The position numbers were made by a program, and so were the translations under genes. A DNA stretch of 64,000 bases, taken from Ruminiclostridium sp. GTDB taxonomy: Bacteria; Bacillota; Clostridia; Oscillospirales; Ruminococcaceae. Under the pieces are notes generated by a model. That model was not told where the DNA came from. It made no database searches and saw only the letters and a program-made list of their open reading frames with translations. The DNA is taken from NCBI GenBank assembly GCA_017942025.1, contig JAGAVH010000046.1, positions 1 to 64,000 on the forward strand, given 5' to 3'. Positions 49,848 to 58,968 of this stretch are shown in pieces (positions within the stretch are counted from its first letter, which is position 1; each line of letters starts with the position of its first letter).

Positions 49848-50519
49848 TTAGGAATTTATAGCCTCTAATCTGTAAATCGGGAAACCCGCCTCAGAAAAAC
49901 GCTTTTCATATTCTGTAACTATATTTCCTTCAAAGGAGCTGTTATGAAGGTCAAGACTGATATTACGGAGTCTGAAGCCGCACTCAGAGAAGCTTTCGAT
50001 GGAAAATTCGAAGAGCTTCATATTGTCTGTTTTCTGGTGTATTTCTCCGCCTTCTACAAGGATTCTTTTATATATATTCAGAAATCCGCTGTGTGTAAGG
50101 CGGTGTTTTTTATAGGTTTCTTTAGGATAAGGACAACTGAAATTGAGGTAGATTCTTTCTACCGATTTTTCAGGGAAGAACTTTTCAAGATATTCAGCCT
50201 TTCCCATCAGGAATTTGAGATTGGGCAGTTCTGCTTCTTTCGCCTGCTCCATTGCGCTGACAATAACATTACGTGCCATTTCAACCGCAATGTAATTGAT
50301 ATCAGGGTTTCTTTTTGCCGCCTCAACTACAAATCCGCCCTTCCCACAGCCTACCTCCAGATGTATCGGATTGTTATTGCCGAATATCTTCATTGTATCA
50401 AGAGTACACTGCTGTGTTTCTCCTCTTGCTTCTGCGGCATAATCAACAAGCCAGCCCAAGTTCACCGAGGAGCAATCTTCAATACGCTCTTCAAGATGCT
50501 TTTTTCTTCTCATTCTCAT
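49848..50519 (-). CDS. trmB: tRNA (guanine-46-N7)-methyltransferase
   Basis: 223-aa SAM-dependent enzyme that forms m7G46 in tRNA variable loops. SAM site PIHLEVGCGKGGFVVEAAKRNPDINYIAVE, then LKFLMGKAEYLEKFFPEKSVERIYLNFSCPYPKETYKKHRLTH-type stretch that normally reads FSDPWPK; here it is SCPYPK, with the acidic residue of that motif replaced. End block VTEYEKRF is present. Complete. AGGAG precedes the ATG. It follows the EpsG-like gene by 19 nt in one series. Confidence 0.92.
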   Translation of the reverse strand: MRMRRKKHLEERIEDCSSVNLGWLVDYAAEARGETQQCTLDTMKIFGNNNPIHLEVGCGKGGFVVEAAKRNPDINYIAVEMARNVIVSAMEQAKEAELPNLKFLMGKAEYLEKFFPEKSVERIYLNFSCPYPKETYKKHRLTHSGFLNIYKRILVEGGEIHQKTDNMKLFEFSIESFSECGFRLRNISLDLHNSSFEGNIVTEYEKRFSEAGFPIYRLEAINS

Positions 50520-50538
50520 AGTTTTGTATCTCCTGATG

Positions 50539-52497
50539 TTATCTCGTTGCAGTAAGCATTACATAATATGTCTTGAATCTTACCTTGTCTATAACCTTAT
50601 TCTCTTTTGTATCAAGGACGACTATATTAAGACCTTTTTCATTAGTTGAAAAATCCTTTGATCCGATTTTTATACTTGATAAATTTCTTTCTGCACTCAG
50701 AGTTATATCATACCCTTTGACGTTATCTTTAAAATACAGTGGGGAAGTAGATACACTCTGATATATTATCTCTCCGCCACTTACTATTGCCGCAAAGTTT
50801 TCGTTATAGTTTATATTTGCTAAATCGTTGAATCCGAGATGTGCAAATGCGGCTCTGATACCGTCGTTGAGCCCGCTTGTAGTATCTCCCTTGCTTGCAA
50901 TGAGTATAGTGTATTCGTCACTTTCCATCATTTTGTAGAAATATGACATGATATTCTGTTCTTTACGCAGCCATGTACGCTTTTCTTCTTTAGTGAGGTT
51001 ATCACCGTTGTGCGTCATTTCCATATATGCAGGTATAGTACTGCGATATGGTACAGCTCCGTGGAATCCCTTTGATGTGACTGTAAGTCCAAAGTAATTA
51101 TACCATAAGCAGGATACCATCGCTACTGCCATGAAAATGCCATAAACAGCCGCAGGGTGCTTTATTATACTAATAAATCTGTTCTCGTTCTTTTTGCGTT
51201 TATATTTATAGTTTTCAGGGAGATAATTTTCGTCAGGCTTATATTTAAGCTCCTTCTCAGTGGGAATATGGCTATCACTGCTTTTCTCATTGACCGCGGA
51301 TTTGAGTTCATTTGCGTCATCACCGATTATTTCTTTTATAATATCAAGGCGCTGTTGTTCTTTTTCGTCAATCTGCTCGGGCTCATTCTCTGCTTCTTCG
51401 GGAGCTTCTTCGACTTCCGGATTCATTTTTTTACGGCGTTTTTCGATATACTCATCAACTGTTATATCAAAACGAAGACGCTTTATCTTCTTACCTTCAG
51501 CCATAGCCTTCTTCAGATTTATATTGTGCAGATATATCTGAAGCTTCTTTCTGTAATAGGTTGCGATAGAGGGCAGGAAGAATATCATCATTATATACAC
51601 GTACATAGAAAAACGCTCTATAACAAAGTGCTTTGTAGAAATAAGCCAGATAAAGAAATTATATATTGCGAAATTGGTAAATACAGATGATGCTCTGGGG
51701 TATGCTTTTCCGTAACCTGTGAAATGCGCCGCAAGGGCAAGAAGCATAATTATTGTCGGAACGATGAGATATACAGGAGAGAACCCATTCTGTATGAAGT
51801 TGAGTTCAAGATAGTTCTTATACTGTGGAAGAATAAGAACCGCAAGGTCAAGAATCTGCCATGACAGGAAATACACAACTGCAAAAATTACGCCATATAC
51901 CATAACCGAAAGTGCTGTAGGCTTTATTACTATGGCAAGCAGATATATAGGTATCAGTATTATTGCCGTGCTGTGGAAAAGGCAGGCAATAAATATATAC
52001 AGCATTACCTTGAAGTGGTTGCCTTCCTTGAAATACTTATATGCAAGCAGAATAATTGCGAAAGCTATTGCCTGACGGATAAAATTGAGAGAGCAATAGA
52101 AGAAAGTAAGACAGATAAACATAGATGTGGACATCCAGAGGTTTTCACTGTATCTGAATATAGCATAAGCTGTTGGTACAAGTATAAGCAAACCGTAAAC
52201 CATATAGAGTATATCGGTATTGGTTGTAAATAGTGTAATCAGCTTTGTAATAAGAGCAAATCCCGGCTCATAACCAAGGTCAAATATTTTCAGGAAGGAC
52301 GCAGCATCTACACGCCTCATAATATGAATATAGGAATAGTAGTCGTTGCCAAGTCCGTATCTGAAAATGGTAATATACAGCATAAAAGCAAAAACAATAA
52401 TAATATAAATCGCTTTTTTTGTAACGCTGGGCTTTATTTCTATAAGCGGTATTCCCAACAATACAACCACCGCTGTAAGTATCAGATATATTTCCAT
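50539..52497 (-). CDS. EpsG-family membrane protein fused to an ILEI-like domain
   Basis: 652 aa. Residues 1-320: EpsG-type polysaccharide polymerase-like core with about ten helices (FRYGLGNDYYSYIHIMRR, LNFIRQAIAFAIIL). Residues ~330-450: charged cytosolic region with Glu/Lys-rich runs (VEEAPEEAENEPEQIDEKEQQ). One helix at ~465-485. Then an external domain with YTILIASKGDTTSGLNDGIRAAFAHLG and GLNIVVLDTKENKVIDKVRF, the pattern of the interleukin-like EMT-inducer (FAM3/ILEI) domain. Probably acts in surface glycan synthesis. GGAGG precedes the ATG. Confidence 0.82.
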   Translation of the reverse strand: MEIYLILTAVVVLLGIPLIEIKPSVTKKAIYIIIVFAFMLYITIFRYGLGNDYYSYIHIMRRVDAASFLKIFDLGYEPGFALITKLITLFTTNTDILYMVYGLLILVPTAYAIFRYSENLWMSTSMFICLTFFYCSLNFIRQAIAFAIILLAYKYFKEGNHFKVMLYIFIACLFHSTAIILIPIYLLAIVIKPTALSVMVYGVIFAVVYFLSWQILDLAVLILPQYKNYLELNFIQNGFSPVYLIVPTIIMLLALAAHFTGYGKAYPRASSVFTNFAIYNFFIWLISTKHFVIERFSMYVYIMMIFFLPSIATYYRKKLQIYLHNINLKKAMAEGKKIKRLRFDITVDEYIEKRRKKMNPEVEEAPEEAENEPEQIDEKEQQRLDIIKEIIGDDANELKSAVNEKSSDSHIPTEKELKYKPDENYLPENYKYKRKKNENRFISIIKHPAAVYGIFMAVAMVSCLWYNYFGLTVTSKGFHGAVPYRSTIPAYMEMTHNGDNLTKEEKRTWLRKEQNIMSYFYKMMESDEYTILIASKGDTTSGLNDGIRAAFAHLGFNDLANINYNENFAAIVSGGEIIYQSVSTSPLYFKDNVKGYDITLSAERNLSSIKIGSKDFSTNEKGLNIVVLDTKENKVIDKVRFKTYYVMLTATR

Positions 52498-52523
52498 ATT
52501 ATTATCCTCCTTTAAATTAAAAC

Positions 52524-52569
52524 AAAAAACTACTTCAACTGTTTTCAGTAAACCTGTTGAAATAGTTTT
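52524..52569 (-). terminator. rho-independent terminator after the WalJ-like gene
   Basis: Arms around CTACTTCAACTG (52530-52541) and CTGTTGAAATAG (52554-52565, one mismatch), followed on the minus strand by six T. Confidence 0.8.
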
Positions 52570-52579
52570 AAAGCATTCG

Positions 52580-53371
52580 TCAGACTATTATGTATTTACC
52601 TGTGTTCATAACAGGGGCAACATTAAGAGTATAGTCGATATTTGTTTTCATACCGTTTGATAAAAGCTTTTGGCTTACTGCTTTCAACGCATCTGACGGG
52701 GTATTGTTTTCCTGACTCAAATGTCCTAAAATAATATTTCTTGCACCGCTTTTTACAAGCTCTGCACAAAAATCAGCAGAATCGTTATTTGACAGATGTC
52801 CTGTGTGTGACGCTATCCTCTCTTTTAAAAACGTGGGGTATTTCGGATTTGTTCTCAGAAGATAAGGTTCGTAATTTGCTTCGATATAAACTGTATCCGA
52901 GCCGATGATATTATCCTTTACTTCCTTTGTAACATAACCTAAATCAGTACAACAGGCTATCTTATGCTCGCTCCATGAAAAAGTATAACCTACGCTTTCG
53001 GCACTATCATGCGGAGTGTGAAACCAGTTTATCTCTATATCAGTCGGTGCAGATGAAAGCTCCGAGCAATCATGCAGATTTCCGTTATCCAGAATGTGTC
53101 CGCATCTCAGCATCTCATTCATTGTACCTTTTGAAGCATATATCGGAAGCTCAGTATTTTTTGTTATCTGCATAAGTGCCTTGATATGATCGCTATGCTC
53201 ATGAGTCACTACAATCAGCTTTACCGCATCAAACGGGATACCACCCAGATTAAGTCCATCTCTGAGCGCCTTGAAGCTACAGCCGGCGTCAACCAGCACA
53301 CCGCTTCTGCTATCTCCTACGAATACCGAGTTTCCTTTACTGGAGCTGCAGATAGGTAAAAGCCTTGCCAT
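52580..53371 (-). CDS. metallo-beta-lactamase-fold hydrolase, YycJ/WalJ-like
   Basis: 263 aa. Metal site THEHSDH (about residues 56-62), later CCTDLGYVT and ILGHLSQENN with the remaining His/Asp ligands; the beginning LLPICSSSKGNSVFVGD is typical of YycJ, which is involved in cell wall/DNA-linked processes with WalKR in Bacillus. Here no walKR is adjacent; instead it follows murA by 1 nt and is certainly cotranscribed with it. Confidence 0.9.
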   Translation of the reverse strand: MARLLPICSSSKGNSVFVGDSRSGVLVDAGCSFKALRDGLNLGGIPFDAVKLIVVTHEHSDHIKALMQITKNTELPIYASKGTMNEMLRCGHILDNGNLHDCSELSSAPTDIEINWFHTPHDSAESVGYTFSWSEHKIACCTDLGYVTKEVKDNIIGSDTVYIEANYEPYLLRTNPKYPTFLKERIASHTGHLSNNDSADFCAELVKSGARNIILGHLSQENNTPSDALKAVSQKLLSNGMKTNIDYTLNVAPVMNTGKYIIV

Positions 53372-53372
53372 A

Positions 53373-54662
53373 TTATAAAGCCTTTCTCAGCTTTTCCTCG
53401 TCAAACTGGCGTTTTACGATATCAGCTCCGAGATTTCTGAGCTTTATTTCCATATTTTCATATCCACGTTCGATATGGTAGATATCCTCTATTTCGGTTG
53501 TGCCCTGTGCGGCAAGACCTGCAATAATAAGTGCGGCGCCTGCTCTTAAATCGCAAGCCTTTACAGGTGCGCCTGTGAGATTGGGAACGCCCTTTACTAC
53601 TGCTACACGGCTGTCAACAGTAATATCAGCACCCATTCTGCGAAGCTCGTCAACATACTTGAAGCGAGTATCGAAAATGCTCTCTGTTACCATACTTGTG
53701 CCGCTTGCTATAGTCAGAAGAGTTGTCATCTGAGGCTGCATATCAGTAGGGAATCCGGGATGAGGAGCTGTCTTTATATCAGTAGCTTCATAACGTGATG
53801 TGCCGATAACTCTTACATTGTCGTTATCCTTTGCTATTTCAACAGTTACACCCATTTTTCTGAGCTTGGCTGTTATAGGCTCTAAGTGTTTAGGAATAAC
53901 ATTGGTTAATGTTATATCGCCGCCTGTTGCAGCTGCGGCAACCATAAAGGTACCTGCCTCTATCTGGTCGGGAATAACTGAATATTCTGTACCGTGGAGT
54001 CTTTGTACGCCCTTTACCTTGATAACGTCTGTGCCTGCACCCATAATATCTGCACCCATGGAATTGAGGAAGTTTGCAAGGTCTACTATATGAGGTTCCT
54101 TTGCGGCATTTTCGATTATAGTGAGACCCTCTGCCATAGCACAGGCAAGAAGCGCATTTATTGTACCGCCAACTGTAACCTTGTCAAAGAAAATCTGTGT
54201 ACCGATAAGCTTATCCGCTCTGATATCAACAATACCGTGCTGGAGATCGGTTACTGCACCGAGTGCCTCAAAGCACTTGATGTGCTGATCGATGGGTCTG
54301 CTACCTAAGTCACAGCCACCAGGAAGGGGCACCTGAGCCTTCTTGAAGCGTCCTAAAAGTGCTCCTAAAAAATAACTGCTGCCTCTTGTCGAACGGGCAA
54401 GGTCATGAGATACTCTACCATCAAGTATGCAGGAGGTGTCAATTTCTATCTTTGACTTGTTGAGTCTTCTGATAGATGCGCCCATATCTGCAAGAATTTC
54501 CAGTGCGACATTAACGTCGCTGATTGAGGGTACATTATCTAATATACACTTGTCCGCCGCCAGAATTGCAGCAGGAATAATCGCTACAGCAGCATTTTTT
54601 GCACCGCTGATCTGAACCTCGCCTCTCAGCGGAGTTCCACCATTTATAATGAATTTATCCAA
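53373..54662 (-). CDS. murA: UDP-N-acetylglucosamine 1-carboxyvinyltransferase
   Basis: 429-aa cytosolic enzyme of the first committed step in peptidoglycan synthesis, target of fosfomycin. MDKFIINGGTPLRGEVQISGAKNAAVAIIPA start; active-site Cys in PLPGGCDLGSRPID (Cys rather than the Asp of resistant forms); PHPGFPTDMQPQMT and late RAGAALIIAGLAAQG. Start TTG at 54662 with AGGA at 10 nt; a GTG three codons earlier is too near to the ribosome site. Typical clostridia have two MurA paralogues. Confidence 0.95.
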   Translation of the reverse strand: MDKFIINGGTPLRGEVQISGAKNAAVAIIPAAILAADKCILDNVPSISDVNVALEILADMGASIRRLNKSKIEIDTSCILDGRVSHDLARSTRGSSYFLGALLGRFKKAQVPLPGGCDLGSRPIDQHIKCFEALGAVTDLQHGIVDIRADKLIGTQIFFDKVTVGGTINALLACAMAEGLTIIENAAKEPHIVDLANFLNSMGADIMGAGTDVIKVKGVQRLHGTEYSVIPDQIEAGTFMVAAAATGGDITLTNVIPKHLEPITAKLRKMGVTVEIAKDNDNVRVIGTSRYEATDIKTAPHPGFPTDMQPQMTTLLTIASGTSMVTESIFDTRFKYVDELRRMGADITVDSRVAVVKGVPNLTGAPVKACDLRAGAALIIAGLAAQGTTEIEDIYHIERGYENMEIKLRNLGADIVKRQFDEEKLRKAL

Positions 54663-54948
54663 AATTAACACTTCCTCATTATCTTATTGTAATATATATC
54701 TAGAAATTTCCAAAAAAGGAATTCATATTATCTTTATGAAACGGATTTCACCAAAAGGCATAGCTACAACTATCCACAATCCGCATAAAGATATTATATC
54801 ATAAAATCGCACAAAATAAAAGCCTTTTTTTTGGTAATATTGCTTTTCGTCGAATTGCACTATTTAAAAGACTTTTTTTGGTTAATTTTTATAGATATAG
54901 TGGAATGAGATATAAAAACACCTTGTATATTGTGTGTTATATCTGTTT
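54663..54948. other. intergenic region with AT-rich leader
   Basis: No gene. A TATAAT on the minus strand near 54795 may serve murA, but I see no good -35. The rest is AT-rich with no hairpin that I would call a terminator. Confidence 0.4.
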
Positions 54949-55320
54949 TTACACCACTTTTGTACTTAATATAATCTGCGAGCCACCATAGACAAATACA
55001 ACGGTAAAGCCTGTTTTAAACGGAAGCTTGTATCTGACAGCGACAAACGGCGCACCGATACTGATACAGGTGTATTTTTTTATTATAACTCCGGACGTTA
55101 TTTTTATGCAGTCTTCCCCTTTCTCGTAATATGTGGACAGAAAATACAAGGTTATCCAGACGGAAGAAGCAAGAAAAGCGGCAGACAGAATTAAAACAGC
55201 GAAAAAAAGTATTCTTGTGCTAAGTATAAAATACAGTACCGCCACAAGCATAAGTGTAAATACAAAAAGAAACAGAAGTATAAGCAGAAGAAGTCGTTTA
55301 TCTGCTTTTACCTTTAGCAT
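54949..55320 (-). CDS. small membrane protein of unknown function
   Basis: 123 aa: a basic N-terminus (MLKVKADKRLLL), two hydrophobic helices (about 8-30 and 37-60), then a strand-rich ~60-residue part (DCIKITSGVIIKKYTCISIGAPFVAVRYKLPFKTG) like the bacterial PH-domain membrane proteins. I do not recognise the exact family. AAAGGAG 7 nt before the ATG at 55320; an in-frame extension to 55368 overlaps the divergent promoter zone. Monocistronic. Confidence 0.65.
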   Translation of the reverse strand: MLKVKADKRLLLLILLFLFVFTLMLVAVLYFILSTRILFFAVLILSAAFLASSVWITLYFLSTYYEKGEDCIKITSGVIIKKYTCISIGAPFVAVRYKLPFKTGFTVVFVYGGSQIILSTKVV

Positions 55321-55377
55321 ATAATCACTCCTTTTGAAGTATAAATGTAAAAATGTACAGACTGTCAAGGGGGAAAT

Positions 55378-56667
55378 ATGGAAATAATAAAGTGGTTGAA
55401 TGAAAACATCATATGGGGAGTCCCTATGCTTTTACTTTTTACCTTTACGGGAGTTATATTCGCGATAAGGCTTAAAGGCTTCAGGATTTTTTCAGGGATA
55501 GGTACGCTTTTCAGGAAAAGCAAAGCCGATGAAAAAGGTATATCTCCCTTTGCGGCACTTACAGCGACGCTCGGAACTACGCTTGGAACAGGAAATATTA
55601 TAGCCATTGGCACAGCTATCACCTTCGGCGGTGCGGGTGCGGTTTTCTGGATGTGGATCGCGGCACTGCTCGGCATGATGACCTGCTATGCAGAAAACTA
55701 TCTCGGACACAGATACCGCATAAAAACAGAAGTCGGGTACAAGGATGTTCCCTTCCGATATATAAGAAAGGCTTTCGGTAACAAAAAAAGGGGCTGTGTT
55801 ATATCAGGGATATTTGCCGCACTTTGTGTAGGCGCAAGCTTTGGAATGGGAAATATGGCACAGATAAATTCTGCCGGTGCTGTATTGAAACGAAGCATAG
55901 GCGTCCCATTATGGGTGACGGGTATTGTCTGTGCCACCCTTGTGATATACTTTGCAGGAAGAGGAGTAAAACATCTGTCGGAGCTTACTGTATGGCTCAT
56001 TCCGATGATTTCAGTCTTATATATAGCAGGATGCTTATGGGTTATAATAACAGGTGGCAACAGGATGGGAGAGGTATTATCACGTATTATAAAAGAGGCA
56101 TTCTCTGTAGAGGCGGTGTCAGGTGGAGCTGCCGGAAGTATTATGCTGAACGCAATGATGTGGGGTGTAAAACGTGGTGTATTTTCAAACGAAGCGGGAC
56201 TTGGAACATCTGTTATGATAAATGCCGATTCTGATTGCGATACACCGCATAAGCAAGGGTTATGGGCAGTGCTGCAGGTTTTTATTGATACGATAATTAT
56301 GTGTAGTCTTACCGCTTTTGCCATACTTATAAGCGGAGCAGATAAAATATCTGCTGATGGGATAGATATCGCCGGAATAGCCTTCGGCAGTGTGATGGGT
56401 GACGCAGGTAATATCTTTCTGTCGGTGCTGGTGCTTATATTTGCTGTGGCTACTGTTTCAGGCTGGTGTATTTACGGAAAGAAATGTGTAGAGTATCTTA
56501 TGGGCAGTAAGTGGACAAAGGGATACTTTTATATTTTTATTCTGCTGTGTTTTGTAGGAGCTATAGCAAGAACAGATTTAGTCTGGGAATTATCCGACTT
56601 ACTTAACGGACTTATGGCAATACCTAATCTTACAGCATTACTGATTCTCCGTAAAGAAATAAAATGA
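55378..56667 (+). CDS. Na+/alanine(glycine) symporter, AGCS family
   Basis: 429-aa polytopic transporter. Conserved pieces: NENIIWGVPMLLLFTFTGV, ALTATLGTTLGTGNIIAIGTAITFGGAGAVFWMWIAALLGMMTCYAENYLGHRYR-type first half, GVFSNEAGLGTSVMINA and the ending AIPNLTALLIL. Slightly shorter than the usual 450-480. Imports alanine, glycine or a related amino acid with Na+. GGGGG precedes the ATG. It stands alone, divergent from the small membrane protein. Confidence 0.92.
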   Translation: MEIIKWLNENIIWGVPMLLLFTFTGVIFAIRLKGFRIFSGIGTLFRKSKADEKGISPFAALTATLGTTLGTGNIIAIGTAITFGGAGAVFWMWIAALLGMMTCYAENYLGHRYRIKTEVGYKDVPFRYIRKAFGNKKRGCVISGIFAALCVGASFGMGNMAQINSAGAVLKRSIGVPLWVTGIVCATLVIYFAGRGVKHLSELTVWLIPMISVLYIAGCLWVIITGGNRMGEVLSRIIKEAFSVEAVSGGAAGSIMLNAMMWGVKRGVFSNEAGLGTSVMINADSDCDTPHKQGLWAVLQVFIDTIIMCSLTAFAILISGADKISADGIDIAGIAFGSVMGDAGNIFLSVLVLIFAVATVSGWCIYGKKCVEYLMGSKWTKGYFYIFILLCFVGAIARTDLVWELSDLLNGLMAIPNLTALLILRKEIK

Positions 56668-56709
56668 TATGAAAAAAGAAATAATTTGATAAAAAAATCA
56701 CGATAAGTA

Positions 56710-56738
56710 TTGACCTATTGACGAAAATAAGATATAAT
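56710..56738 (+). promoter_or_regulatory. pckG promoter
   Basis: TTGACC (56710-56715), 17 bp, TATAAT (56733-56738), followed by an ~80-nt untranslated leader before AAGGAGA and the start. Confidence 0.7.
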
Positions 56739-56824
56739 ATTAAAAGGAGTACGATGTATTCCTGCAAATGAATTCATATCAGCTATGCTGGTAAAAATAA
56801 AAGGAAAAGGAGAACAACACAGTT

Positions 56825-58606
56825 ATGACAAATAACCAGAACGTGTTAAAATGGGTTGAAGAAATGACAGCCCTCACAAAGCCTGAAAAGGTTGTATGGA
56901 TTGACGGCAGTGACGAACAGTTACAGGCTCTTCGTGACGAAGCAATCGCAACAGGCGAAATGATCAAGCTCAACCAGGATAAGCTTCCTGGATGCCTTTA
57001 CCACAGAACAGCAGAAAATGACGTTGCTCGTGTAGAGGACAGAACTTTCATCTGCTCAAAGAATAAGGAAAATGCAGGTCCTACTAACAACTGGTGCGAC
57101 CCCAAGGAAATGTACGAAAAGCTCACAAAGCTTTACGACGGCGTTATGAAGGGCCGTACAATGTACGTAATCCCCTACTCAATGGGTCCTATCGGCTCAC
57201 CTATTGCAAAGGTTGGCGTTGAGCTTACTGACTCCATCTACGTTGTTCTTAACATGGACATTATGACAAGAATGGGTAAGCAGGCATTTGAAAACCTCCC
57301 CGATGATTCCAACGACTTTGTAAGATGCTTACACTCCAAGGCTGACGTTGATCCCGAAAAGAGATACATCGTTCAGTTCCCCGAGGACAATGCAATCTGG
57401 TCAATAAACTCTGCTTACGGCGGTAACGTACTTCTCGGTAAGAAGTGCTTCGCTCTCCGCATCGCTTCCTACCAGGGATGGAAGGAAGGCTGGATGGCTG
57501 AACATATGCTTATCTTAGGCGTTAAGAAGCCTGACGGTGACATCAAGTACATCACAGCTGCATTCCCCTCTGCTTGTGGTAAGACAAACCTCGCTATGCT
57601 TATTCCTCCCGAGGGATATAAGAAGGCTGGCTACGAAGTATTCACAGTAGGTGATGATATTGCATGGATGAAGCAGGGTCCCGACGGCAAGCTTTACGCT
57701 ATCAACCCCGAAAACGGCTTCTTCGGCGTAGCTCCCGGCACAAATGCAAAGTCAAACTTCAACGCTTTACAGTCAACAATGAAGAACACAATCTTCACAA
57801 ACGTTGCTATCAACGATGATGATATGACTGTTTGGTGGGAAGGTCTTGACAAGAATCCTCCCGAGAATGCAACAGAATGGAAGGGCGCAAAGGTTAATGG
57901 TAAGGAATACACAGCAGCAGGCAACAAGCTCGCTCATCCCAACTCACGTTTCACTGCTCCCGCTAAGAACTGCCCCTGCATCTCTTCTGAATTTGACAAT
58001 CCTCAGGGTGTTCCCGTTTCCGCTATCATCTTCGGTGGCAGAAGAGCGGCTACAACTCCTCTCGTATATCAGTCTTTCAACTGGCAGCACGGCACATATA
58101 TCGGCTCTGCGGTTTCTTCTGAAACAACAGCAGCTGCTACAGGTGCAGTAGGCGTACTCCGTCACGATCCTATGGCTATGAAGCCCTTCTGCGGCTACCA
58201 TATGGCTGACTACTGGGCACACTGGCTCGCAATGGGCAAGAAGCTCGGCGAAAATGCTCCTAAGATATTCAATGTTAACTGGTTCAAGCAGGACGAAAAC
58301 GGCAACTTCATCTGGCCCGGTTTCGGTGACAACATGAGAGTTCTCGACTGGATCATCAAGAGATGTGAAGGCACAATCGACGCTGAAGAAACAGCAATCG
58401 GTTATCTTCCTAAGAAGGGTGACATCAACCTTGAAGGTATTGAGGATGAAGTTACATCCGATGTTGAGGATCTTCTCCTTGAAGTTGACAGAGACCTCTG
58501 GCTCAAGGAAGTTGACGAGATGACAGAATTCTACAAGCAGTTCGGCGAAAAGCTCCCTGCAGAGCTTACACAGGAGCTTGCAGACCTCAAGGCAAGACTT
58601 GGTTAA
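56825..58606 (+). CDS. pckG: phosphoenolpyruvate carboxykinase (GTP)
   Basis: 593-aa cytosolic enzyme interconverting oxaloacetate and PEP with GTP/GDP. Features: YVIPYSMGPIGSP, AAFPSACGKTNLAML (P-loop, with the mobile Cys), GDDIAWM (metal Asp), FGVAPGTNAKSN and FGGRRAATTPLV. In ruminococci it normally fixes CO2 toward oxaloacetate or succinate. It has the codon bias of a highly expressed gene (few rare codons). GGAG precedes the ATG. Monocistronic and followed by a strong terminator. Confidence 0.95.
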   Translation: MTNNQNVLKWVEEMTALTKPEKVVWIDGSDEQLQALRDEAIATGEMIKLNQDKLPGCLYHRTAENDVARVEDRTFICSKNKENAGPTNNWCDPKEMYEKLTKLYDGVMKGRTMYVIPYSMGPIGSPIAKVGVELTDSIYVVLNMDIMTRMGKQAFENLPDDSNDFVRCLHSKADVDPEKRYIVQFPEDNAIWSINSAYGGNVLLGKKCFALRIASYQGWKEGWMAEHMLILGVKKPDGDIKYITAAFPSACGKTNLAMLIPPEGYKKAGYEVFTVGDDIAWMKQGPDGKLYAINPENGFFGVAPGTNAKSNFNALQSTMKNTIFTNVAINDDDMTVWWEGLDKNPPENATEWKGAKVNGKEYTAAGNKLAHPNSRFTAPAKNCPCISSEFDNPQGVPVSAIIFGGRRAATTPLVYQSFNWQHGTYIGSAVSSETTAAATGAVGVLRHDPMAMKPFCGYHMADYWAHWLAMGKKLGENAPKIFNVNWFKQDENGNFIWPGFGDNMRVLDWIIKRCEGTIDAEETAIGYLPKKGDINLEGIEDEVTSDVEDLLLEVDRDLWLKEVDEMTEFYKQFGEKLPAELTQELADLKARLG

Positions 58607-58638
58607 TTCTGAAATTTATTCTTTACGAATATATAACG

Positions 58639-58668
58639 AAATCCCGTAGCGAAAGCTACGGGATTTTT
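58639..58668 (+). terminator. rho-independent terminator of pckG
   Basis: AAATCCCGTAGC pairs perfectly with GCTACGGGATTT around GAAA, then T-rich. Confidence 0.9.
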
Positions 58669-58911
58669 GCGGCGTGTCGCCGCCGACAATTCCACCTTTT
58701 ACTATTTTTGTGGGATGCAAGGATTTGCTGACGGCGTGACTAAACATTGATATGTTTCAAATTACGGTCTGGCGGACAGTTGGCGATGACACCTCATCCG
58801 TCAAATGACATTAAAATGTCATTTGCCACCTTCTCCTTGAGGAGAAGGCTTTACGGGAATTTGGCAATTTAGAAATCTCCGATTTCTAAAAACGGGCTTG
58901 CTTTATAAAAT
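58669..58911. repeat. interspersed palindromic-repeat region
   Basis: No gene. Palindromes: CAAATGACATTAAAATGTCATTTG (58802-58825), CCTTCTCCT...AGGAGAAGG (58829-58848), TTTAGAAATC...GATTTCTAAA (58868-58890). The phrase around CACCTCATCCGTC with the TTCTCC/GGAGAA palindrome is common, in my recollection, as an interspersed repeat in clostridial genomes. Function unknown. Confidence 0.5.
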
Positions 58912-58946
58912 AAAAACTCCTCTTTGCGAAAGCAAAGAGGATGTTT
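58912..58946 (-). terminator. rho-independent terminator of the sugar ABC operon
   Basis: CCTCTTTGC (58919-58927) pairs with GCAAAGAGG (58932-58940) around a GAAA loop, followed by TTTTTA on the minus strand. Confidence 0.85.
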
Positions 58947-58968
58947 TTATATGATGTTATTCTGTTAA

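Noticed and set aside
55492..56324. Minus-strand ORFs opposite the Na+/alanine symporter
   Set aside because: Composition and lack of motifs mark them as shadows of the transporter gene.
56754..56771. Five-codon upstream ORF (MYSCK) with AAGGAG before pckG
   Set aside because: The ribosome site would coincide with the transcription start predicted from the promoter, so it is probably not translated.
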